64,000 bases of DNA, from NCBI RefSeq assembly GCF_918698155.1, contig NZ_CAKKLX010000017.1:1-64000 (forward strand), given 5' to 3'. This DNA is from Roseomonas sp. CECT 9278 (GTDB taxonomy: Bacteria > Pseudomonadota > Alphaproteobacteria > Acetobacterales > Acetobacteraceae). The notes below the pieces were generated by a model. That model was not told the DNA's origin, ran no database searches, and worked only from the letters and a program-made list of their open reading frames with translations. The position numbers and the translations under genes were made by a program. Of the stretch, positions 57,829 through 64,000 are shown one piece after another. Every line of letters begins with the position of its first letter. The first letter of the stretch is position 1.

Positions 57829-59004
57829 TCAGACCTTCCCGCCGAGCGCGCGCCGCCCGATCGCGCTGCGATGTACCTCCGACGGACCTTCATACACGCG
57901 CATCAGACGCACCTGCTGGTGCATGAGCTGCAGCGGCAGTTCCTTCGTGACGCCCATGGCGCCGAAGGTCTGCATGGCGTTGTCCAGCACCTGCTGCGCC
58001 ATTTCGGTCGCGCGCACCTTCAGGATCGAGGCTTCCGTCCGCACGTCGGCGCCGGCATCCAGCTTGCGCGCGAGGTCTTCGACCATCAGCCGGCAGGCGT
58101 GCATTTCCATCACCGCATCGGCGGCGAACCACTGGATGGCCTGGCGATCGGCCAGGCGCACGCCCCAGGTCACGCGGTTCTGCGCCTGGTCGGCCATCAT
58201 CTCCAGCGCGCGGCGCGCCATCCCCACGCAGCGCGCGCCCATCTGCATGCGGCGCACGTTCAGGCGCAACTGCATCGGCGCATAGCCGCGGCCGAGTTCG
58301 CCCAGCACGTTCTCGTGCGGGATGCGGCAATCCTCGAATACCAGTTCGTAGGTCGTGCGACCGCCCACCATCGGAATGGCGCGCTCGATGATGAAGCCGG
58401 GCGTGCCCTTTTCCACGATGAAGGCGGTGATGCCGTCCTGCCGCTTGCCGTCGCCGCTGCGCGCCATGAGGATGATGAAGTCGGCGCGCGGCACGTTGGA
58501 AACCCAGATCTTGCGCCCGTTGATCACCCAGTCGTCGCCCTCGCGCACCGCGCGCGTCGTCATGCCGGCAGGATCGCCGCCGGCGCCGGGCTCGCTGATC
58601 GCCATGGCGGAACGCATGTCGCCGCGTGCATAGGGGTCGAGGTACTTCGCGCGCTGCACCGGGCTCGCGACCTGCAGCATCATGTGCAGGTTCGGGCTGT
58701 CCGGCGGGATGGTGAAGGGCACGCAGGCGCGCGCCATCTCCTCCTCCGCCGCGGCAAGCGAGAGCAGTGGAAGATTGGCGCCGCCGAATTCCTCCGGCAC
58801 GTCAAGGCCCCACAGGCCCAGTTCCTTGCAGCGGGCGAGGAGCGTCGCCTCCTCCTCCTCCGACAGCTTGAAGCCGCCGCCGGAGGCCTCGCGCTTGAGC
58901 ACCGAGGGCTCGAGCGGCATCACGTCCCGCTCCACGAACTTCGCGACCAGATCCCGCAGCATGCGGGTCTCCTCGGTGGCGGCGTAGGGCTGGTTGTGGT
59001 CCAT
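57829..59004 (-). CDS. Acyl-CoA dehydrogenase
   Basis: The 391-residue FAD enzyme oxidises acyl-CoA at C2-C3. It has MDHNQPYAATEETRMLRDLV, LGLWGLDVPEEFGGANLPLL, AISEPGAGGDPAGMTTRAVR, WVINGRKIWVSNVPRADFII and MRVYEGPSEVHRSAIGRRAL, the usual family order. RBS GGAGGATCG precedes the ATG. It lies at the head of a two-gene unit with the CoA-transferase; an 65-bp gap separates it from the divergent-looking but same-strand MBL gene upstream. Confidence 0.94.
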   Translation of the reverse strand: MDHNQPYAATEETRMLRDLVAKFVERDVMPLEPSVLKREASGGGFKLSEEEEATLLARCKELGLWGLDVPEEFGGANLPLLSLAAAEEEMARACVPFTIPPDSPNLHMMLQVASPVQRAKYLDPYARGDMRSAMAISEPGAGGDPAGMTTRAVREGDDWVINGRKIWVSNVPRADFIILMARSGDGKRQDGITAFIVEKGTPGFIIERAIPMVGGRTTYELVFEDCRIPHENVLGELGRGYAPMQLRLNVRRMQMGARCVGMARRALEMMADQAQNRVTWGVRLADRQAIQWFAADAVMEMHACRLMVEDLARKLDAGADVRTEASILKVRATEMAQQVLDNAMQTFGAMGVTKELPLQLMHQQVRLMRVYEGPSEVHRSAIGRRALGGKV

Positions 59005-59069
59005 GGTGCGATCCTCCGAACGGGGCGATACCGACCACCGGGGGCGGGCGGCGTCAAGCGATGTGGTGC

Positions 59070-59954
59070 CTACCGCACGTAGCGCCAGCGGAAGCGATCG
59101 CCCTGCGTCTCCACGCGTCCGACCGACGGGTCGGGAAAGTGGATCGGCAGCACTTTCGTGTCCGTGCCTGCCACCTGGCCGAAGAAGGACCGGCGGCTGG
59201 CCTCGGCCTCGGCCGCGTCCCAGCAGAACACGGTGGACCAGTCCGGCTGATGCACCTGCAGCGCGTGGTGCATCAGGTCGCCGGTGATGACCGCGTGCTG
59301 GCCGCCACTGCGGATATGCACGCAGCAATGGCAGGGCGAATGGCCCGGCGTGGGTTGCAACGTGATGCGGTCATCCAGCTGGAAGTCGTCATCCACCAGC
59401 AGCGCCTGGCCGGCCGCGACCACCGGTTCGCAGTTGAAGCGGAAGACGTTGCCGCCACCGCCCGGGCGCGTTTCCTCGGCCTTGGTCGAGGCTTCCCATG
59501 CCGCGTATTCCCGCTTGTGGAACACGTACTTCGCCTTCGGGAAGGTCGGCACCCAGCGCCCGTCGCGCAGCACCGTGTTCCAGCCCGAATGGTCGATGTG
59601 CAGGTGCGTGCACAGCACGTAGTCGATGTCGTCGAAGCCCAGCCCCTCGGCCTTCAGCCCATCCAGCCAGGGCTGCTTCGGGAAATCCATGGGCGCCGGG
59701 TAGCCCTTGTCCTCACCGGTGCAGGTATCGACCAGGATGGTGTGGTGCGGCGTGCGCACGACATAGGTCTGGTAGGTGATGACCATCTTGCCGGTGGCGG
59801 CGTCGTAGGTTTCCGGTTCCACCTCCTTCAGCCGTTCCGCCAGCAGCTCCGGCGCGGCCGCGGCCTTGGGGAACATGAGTTCGGGCGCGCGCCACGGGCC
59901 GTCGCGCTCGATGATGCTGGTGATGGTGACGTCGCCGATGGTGAGCTTGCGCAT
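59070..59954 (-). CDS. MBL-fold metallo-hydrolase
   Basis: The 294-residue protein carries the metallo-beta-lactamase motifs: LCTHLHIDHSGWNTVLRDGR (HxHxDH), PTPGHSPCHCCVHI and ITGDLMHHALQVHQPDWS, with a final IHFPDPSVG. It resembles the lactonase-like branch. The second-shell Cys pair (CHCC) is a local oddity. It lies between a TTT receptor and the acyl-CoA dehydrogenase on the same strand and may hydrolyse a lactone or thioester intermediate. Confidence 0.9.
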   Translation of the reverse strand: MRKLTIGDVTITSIIERDGPWRAPELMFPKAAAAPELLAERLKEVEPETYDAATGKMVITYQTYVVRTPHHTILVDTCTGEDKGYPAPMDFPKQPWLDGLKAEGLGFDDIDYVLCTHLHIDHSGWNTVLRDGRWVPTFPKAKYVFHKREYAAWEASTKAEETRPGGGGNVFRFNCEPVVAAGQALLVDDDFQLDDRITLQPTPGHSPCHCCVHIRSGGQHAVITGDLMHHALQVHQPDWSTVFCWDAAEAEASRRSFFGQVAGTDTKVLPIHFPDPSVGRVETQGDRFRWRYVR

Positions 59955-59978
59955 GTGCTGTCCTGCGGGTTCAGAAGG

Positions 59979-60944
59979 TCATTCGGCGCGGATGCCGGCC
60001 TCGGCGGCCACGCGGCGCCAGGTGGGCACGTCCTCGGCGAGGCGCGTGGCAAGGGTGTCGGGGCTGCTCATCAGCGGCTCGGCACCGAGCATCGCGAAGC
60101 GCGCGCGGAAATCCGGGTCGCTGCGCAGGGCCGCGAGTTCGGTCGACATCCGCGCCAGGATCGGCGCCGGCAACCCCTTTGGCGCAGCGATCGCAAACCA
60201 GTTCGGCGCAACATAGCCGGGCACGGTCTCCTGCGCGGTTGGCACGTCTGGCAGTGCCGCGATGCGTTGCGCCGTCGTCACCGCCAGGATTCGCGCACGA
60301 CCTTCCCTGGCATGGGCGAGCGTCTCCACGGTGCTGGCGAAGACCACGTCGATGTCGCGGGTATAGACAGCGTTCATCGCCTGCGCCGCGCCGCGATAGG
60401 GCACATGCACCATGTCGATCCGCGCGGTCGCAGCCAGCATCGCGCCGGACAAATGGTTGGACGACCCGATCCCCGACGTGCCGTAGGTGATGGTGCCCGG
60501 CTTCTCGCGCGCTTCGTCCACCAGCGCCTGCAGAGTCGCGAAGCGATGATCGGCGCGCACCGCGATGGTGGTCGCGATTTCCGCCACCAGCGATACCGGC
60601 GTGAGGTCCGTGCGCGGGTCGAAGCCGAGATTGGCGTATATCGCCGGTAGGATGGCGAGCGAGGAGGAGGTCAGCACGAATGTCGCGCCGTCCGGCGGGG
60701 CCTGGACGGTCGCGCGCAGGCCGATCGATCCGCCCGCGCCGGCGCGGTTGTCGATCACGAAGGGTTGGCCGAGCCTCTCGCGCAGCCGATCGCTGACCAG
60801 CCGGCCGACCGTGTCGATCGGCCCACCCGGCGCGAAGGGAATGATCAGGCGGATCGGGCGGTTCGGCCAGGCATCCTGCGCCAGCGCGGGCGCCGCGAGG
60901 CCGGCCAGGGCCGCGGCCAAGGCGCGCCGGTCGATGGACGTCAT
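59979..60944 (-). CDS. TTT-family substrate-binding protein (Bug family)
   Basis: The 321-residue receptor has signal peptide MTSIDRRALAAALAGLAAPA, then WPNRPIRLIIPFAPGGPIDT, VIDNRAGAGGSIGLRATVQA and MVHVPYRGAAQAMNAVYTRD. It lies 24 bp before the MBL gene and 79 bp after the DMT permease gene, so it may belong to one leftward run. No TctA/TctB is seen here. Ligand unknown. Confidence 0.93.
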   Translation of the reverse strand: MTSIDRRALAAALAGLAAPALAQDAWPNRPIRLIIPFAPGGPIDTVGRLVSDRLRERLGQPFVIDNRAGAGGSIGLRATVQAPPDGATFVLTSSSLAILPAIYANLGFDPRTDLTPVSLVAEIATTIAVRADHRFATLQALVDEAREKPGTITYGTSGIGSSNHLSGAMLAATARIDMVHVPYRGAAQAMNAVYTRDIDVVFASTVETLAHAREGRARILAVTTAQRIAALPDVPTAQETVPGYVAPNWFAIAAPKGLPAPILARMSTELAALRSDPDFRARFAMLGAEPLMSSPDTLATRLAEDVPTWRRVAAEAGIRAE

Positions 60945-61023
60945 GCACTCCTCCTCGACCGTCCTGCTCGCGGCGGCCCTGGCCGACGATCCGACGGACG
61001 CGCCGGGTGTGCAAGATGTCGCG

Positions 61024-61908
61024 TCATCGGCGCCGCGCTTCGCGACGGGCGATCCATGTGGTGGCGGCGAAGATGATGGCCGCGCCCGCGAAGGTGGTGG
61101 CGGCCGGCACGTCCGAGAACACCAGCCATCCCAGCGCCGCCGCCCAGATGATGTCGAGGAACTTCACGGGCTGCGTCGCCGAGATGTCGGCGATCCGGAA
61201 CGCCTCGGTCAGGCACCAATGGCCGGCGCTTCCCAGGAGGCCCGTCAGGAGGAACCAGCCCCATTGCTCGGCCGTCGGCCAGGTCCATCCCGGCAGCGCG
61301 AAGGGCAGCGTGAAGATGGTCACGGTGATCGCCTGCCAGGCGACGATCACCTCAGGCCGGTCGCGCCGCGTCAGGGCCTTGGTGATCAGGAAGGATGCCG
61401 CGAACAGCGGCACGGTGGCGAGCATCACCAGCGACCAGAAGCCGCCGCCCGTCCCGGTGAACTGCGGCGCGACCACCACCGCAATACCCAGCAGGCCGAC
61501 GCCCGCGGCGATCCACCGGGCGCGCACAAAGGGCTCGCCGAGGAAAAGCACCGCACCGGCCATGATGAAGATCGGCCCGGTGAAGCCGATCGCGGTGGTG
61601 TCCGCCAGCGCGATATGCGGCAGCGCCCAGAACCACAACAGCAGCCCTGCGGTATGCACCAGGCCGCGCCACGCCTGGCCGCGCAGGTCATGCGGCCGCC
61701 AGGCGGCGAGCCCCGTGCGCAGAATGAAGGGCAGCAGCACGACGAGCCCCGCAAGGTAGCGCAGGAACTGCGTTTGGAAGGGGTCAAGGTCCTGCGCGAG
61801 GTGACGCGCCACGGCATTCAGCAAACAGAACTGGAAACCCGCGAGCGCCATCCACGCCATGCCGCGCAGGGTGGCGGTGCGCCGCGCGCCCGCGGGCGGC
61901 GCGGTCAC
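61024..61908 (-). CDS. DMT superfamily (EamA) transporter
   Basis: The 294-residue permease has about ten helices in two EamA repeats; visible are WMALAGFQFCLLNAVARHLA, FQTQFLRYLAGLVVLLPFIL, ALADTTAIGFTGPIFIMAGA and, in the second half, GWFLLTGLLGSAGHWCLTEA and KFLDIIWAAALGWLVFSDVP. The start GTG overlaps the stop of the alpha/beta hydrolase (GTGA). Probable metabolite exporter; substrate unknown. Confidence 0.9.
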   Translation of the reverse strand: MTAPPAGARRTATLRGMAWMALAGFQFCLLNAVARHLAQDLDPFQTQFLRYLAGLVVLLPFILRTGLAAWRPHDLRGQAWRGLVHTAGLLLWFWALPHIALADTTAIGFTGPIFIMAGAVLFLGEPFVRARWIAAGVGLLGIAVVVAPQFTGTGGGFWSLVMLATVPLFAASFLITKALTRRDRPEVIVAWQAITVTIFTLPFALPGWTWPTAEQWGWFLLTGLLGSAGHWCLTEAFRIADISATQPVKFLDIIWAAALGWLVFSDVPAATTFAGAAIIFAATTWIARREARRR

Positions 61909-62780
61909 ACCCGTGCGGCTTCGCGAGCGAGCACGCGGGCAAGCGCTGCGTTGAACGGCGCCGCCGCCTCGTAGGCGACCCAATGGCCGGCATCGGGCAC
62001 CAGTTCGATGCGGGCATCCGCGCGCATTTCCCGCACCAGGTCGAGCCGCTGCTGCACATGCGGGCGCGCAATGGCGTCCTGCTCGCCATAGATCGCGCCG
62101 AGCGGCGCGCGGCTGCGCAGGATCGCCTGCTTCAGCGAATCCGTATTCGCCCAGCCCTTGCTCTTGAAGCGGGCGCGGCGGGTATGGAGATCCTGCATCG
62201 CCAGCGCCACCTCGTCGATGCGCGATGCGTCGGCGAACATCAACTCGGCAAGGTTGTGGCGATTGGCGGCTTCGCGGTCGGCACCCTCGAGCTGGCGCAC
62301 CTTCACCAGTTCGGTGCGCGACCGCACGAAGCCCAGCGCGCCGGCGCCGACGATCGTCAGGGAGGCGCAGTGGTCGGGGTCGATCGCTGCCAGGTGGCCG
62401 GAACACAGCGCCCCGAAGGAGAACCCCGCAAGGTCGTAGCCCTCGGTGCCAATCACCTGTCGCAGGCCTTCACGCAAGACTGCCGCCACGCCCTCGGGCC
62501 CGGCGGGCTCCGGCGGCATGTCGCTGTCGCCCAGCCCGGGCAGGTCCGGGCAGATCACCATCCGGTCGGTGGCGAAGGCGGCGATGTTGCGCAGCCAGTG
62601 GCGCCAGGAACCGGACCCGCCATGCAGCAGGACCAGCGGCCGCCCCGCACCCCAGGCGCGCCAGACCAGCGCACCGGTGCCGCAGGGCGTCTCCGCGCGG
62701 CGGGCGCCTTCGGCCACGGCGCGCAATGCTGCGTGCGGTTCCTCCCGAGCGTTGTTCCTGGACCAGATGAGCGAAGCCAT
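61905..62780 (-). CDS. Alpha/beta hydrolase
   Basis: The 291-residue product has LVLLHGGSGSWRHWLRNIAA (oxyanion HGGSG), ICPDLPGLGDSDMPPEP, the nucleophile elbow LAGFSFGALCSGHLAA (GxSxG) and a C-terminal VPDAGHWVAYEAAAPF with the catalytic His. The ATG at 62780 is used; a TTG two codons earlier is possible. It is coupled to the EamA permease gene by a GTGA overlap. May be an esterase or C-C hydrolase for a catabolic intermediate. Confidence 0.92.
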   Translation of the reverse strand: MASLIWSRNNAREEPHAALRAVAEGARRAETPCGTGALVWRAWGAGRPLVLLHGGSGSWRHWLRNIAAFATDRMVICPDLPGLGDSDMPPEPAGPEGVAAVLREGLRQVIGTEGYDLAGFSFGALCSGHLAAIDPDHCASLTIVGAGALGFVRSRTELVKVRQLEGADREAANRHNLAELMFADASRIDEVALAMQDLHTRRARFKSKGWANTDSLKQAILRSRAPLGAIYGEQDAIARPHVQQRLDLVREMRADARIELVPDAGHWVAYEAAAPFNAALARVLAREAARV

Positions 62781-62852
62781 GCGCAAGTCGTTCCCGAAGC
62801 ACCGGGCGCATCCTAGGGCAGGTGGGGCGACGGTCCAGACCGCCCGTGCCGG

Positions 62853-64000
62853 TCAGCCGACGGTCGCGGTCCGCACCGGCGGGCCTGCTGCCACGTCCTC
62901 GACACCGAGGCGGCGTTCGAGGCTCGGCAGTGTCTCCCGCGCCACGGCGATGACGGCGACCTGCAGATCGGGCGAAGGGTCCCCCCCGCGCGAAGCCTTC
63001 TGAAGCGCCTCAGCCTCGATCGCGAGCCGACTTGCACCCAGGGTTCTCGCGGCGCCCAGCAGCCGGTGCGCGGCGTGCTGCACATGCCCGGCATCGGCGC
63101 GTTCCGCGGCGGAGGCGTTGGTCAGCAGCGCCAGCGACCGACGCACCTCGCCCACGAATTCGGCCAGGATGCCGTGGGCGGCATGACCCAACTCGCGTTC
63201 CAGGATATCGAGGGCCGAGGTATCGAGGTACGGCGCGGCTGGTTCCTGCGCAGCGGCGGCGGGCACCGCCTTTCGTCGTGGAATCTGCTGCACCAGGTCC
63301 AGCAGCGCGGTGCGGTCCAGCGGCTTGCCGAGATGCCCATCCATGCCCGCGCGGCGCGTCGCTTCCACCTGGTCCGGCAGCACTGAGGCGGTGAGAGCGA
63401 TGACGGGAACCTCGCTGGCCGGCGCCGGCATGGCGCGCACGCGGCGCGTCGTCTCGAAGCCGTCCATGCCCGGCATCTGCAGGTCCATCAGCACCACATC
63501 GAAGCGCTGGCGTTCGAGCGCCAGCAGCGCCGTCGGCCCGTCCTCCGCCAGCGAGACGCTGTGACCGGCCGACTGCAGCATCGCCTGCGCGATCTGCCGG
63601 TTGGCCAGCACGTCGTCGACCACGAGCACGTTGAGCTTGAGCGCGGTCTGCGATGTGGCGGGGCTTGGCATGGGTGTCTTTTCCTCATCCAAGATGTCGC
63701 AGGCCCGCAGCGGCAATTCGACCCAGAACAGCGCGCCGCCGCCCGGCCGCTCGTCGCAACCGATCGTTCCGCCCATCAGCGCCACGAGCCGCGCCGATAT
63801 GGCGAGGCCCAGCCCGGTGCCCTGGCCGTCCGCCCCGCTATTCGGCGCGAGCTGGACGAAATCCTCGAACAGAAGATTGCGCTTGTCTGCGGGAACGCCC
63901 GGGCCGGTGTCGGACACCTCGATCCGCAATTGACCATCGCCGAGCCCGCGCACCTTCAGATCGACGCGCCCGCCGGCGGGCGTGAATTTCACCGCGTTGG
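62853..64000 (-). CDS. Hybrid histidine kinase, C-terminal part
   Basis: The N-terminus is beyond the right edge. From the edge the frame reads the N box NAVKFTPAGGRVDLKVRG, then DTGPGVPADKRNLLFEDFVQ (G1) and GADGQGTGLGLAISARLVAL (G2) of the HATPase domain. A receiver domain follows with KLNVLVVDDVLANRQIAQAM, phospho-Asp in VVLMDLQMPGMDGFETTRRV and the Lys block GHLGKPLDRTALLDLV. A C-terminal HPt domain contains QHAAHRLLGAARTLGASRLA with the phospho-His. The order HATPase-REC-HPt makes it a phosphorelay kinase; its signal and partner are not visible here. Confidence 0.93.
   Translation of the reverse strand, partial: NAVKFTPAGGRVDLKVRGLGDGQLRIEVSDTGPGVPADKRNLLFEDFVQLAPNSGADGQGTGLGLAISARLVALMGGTIGCDERPGGGALFWVELPLRACDILDEEKTPMPSPATSQTALKLNVLVVDDVLANRQIAQAMLQSAGHSVSLAEDGPTALLALERQRFDVVLMDLQMPGMDGFETTRRVRAMPAPASEVPVIALTASVLPDQVEATRRAGMDGHLGKPLDRTALLDLVQQIPRRKAVPAAAAQEPAAPYLDTSALDILERELGHAAHGILAEFVGEVRRSLALLTNASAAERADAGHVQHAAHRLLGAARTLGASRLAIEAEALQKASRGGDPSPDLQVAVIAVARETLPSLERRLGVEDVAAGPPVRTATVG

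Overview
This window is chromosomal DNA of a very GC-rich alphaproteobacterium. Three things show the class directly: a circularly permuted two-piece tmRNA with an adjacent alpha-type SspB adaptor, an alphaproteobacterial class A RNase P RNA, and a DUF1127 protein. The GC content, the use of ThyX, and the many tripartite tricarboxylate transporter (TTT/Bug) receptors suggest an Acetobacteraceae member of the Roseomonas type. That family-level placement is inference. Genes are tightly packed with many ATGA or GTGA stop/start overlaps. I see no integrase, transposase, phage or CRISPR array.

Layout. 0-2.8 kb, minus strand: start of the division/cell-wall cluster (mraZ-rsmH-ftsL) behind an array of MraZ boxes, with rnpB upstream. 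2.8-6 kb: a small membrane protein, a LysR regulator divergent from a DUF1127 gene, a peptidoglycan amidase and a TerB/J-domain protein. 6.1-12.6 kb, plus: a fused HyuA-HyuB 5-oxoprolinase-type enzyme overlapping an AsmA-like protein. 12.8-17.8 kb, minus: class II fumarase with a ribbon-helix-helix protein, VOC and YXWGXW proteins, and a class I fumarase heading a DUF2798-DUF1272-RidA operon. 17.9-21.1 kb: an unusual PHP-like hydrolase coupled to a TTT receptor. 21.1-22 kb: sspB and ssrA. 22-25.8 kb: M20 hydrolase, thyX, small ORFs, a glycerate kinase remnant and a DoxX-like protein.

25.8-36.7 kb: ilvD, mrp/apbC, the membrane-protease group hflK-hflC-DUF2065-degP, a polytopic membrane protein, serB and miaA. 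36.7-40.2 kb: ilvB-ilvN-ilvC behind a branched-chain-residue leader ORF. 40.2-44.1 kb: a racemase / PuuE-like deacetylase / cupin / TTT receptor set and a second, convergent TTT receptor. 44.2-46.3 kb: a Leu-rich leader ORF and leuA. 46.4-52.2 kb: mreBCD-mrdA-mrdB (rod shape) and tRNA-Lys(CTT). 52.5-62.8 kb: a GAF protein and an acyl-CoA catabolic region (two crotonases, a 2,4-dienoyl-CoA-reductase-like SDR, a family III CoA-transferase, an acyl-CoA dehydrogenase, an MBL hydrolase, a DMT permease, an alpha/beta hydrolase and two TTT receptors). The window ends inside a hybrid histidine kinase.

How the genes work together. Three themes dominate: envelope growth (mraZ-ftsL, mre/mrd, amidase, AsmA), branched-chain amino acid synthesis (ilvD, ilvBNC and leuA, two of them with apparent attenuator leaders), and substrate-specific catabolism built from orphan TTT receptors next to enzymes of unassigned substrate. 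The most useful non-textbook signals are the ssrA-sspB pairing, the five-repeat MraZ operator, the two leader peptides, a 24-bp tandem repeat at the convergent ends of two genes, and a pair of related intergenic elements 40 kb apart.
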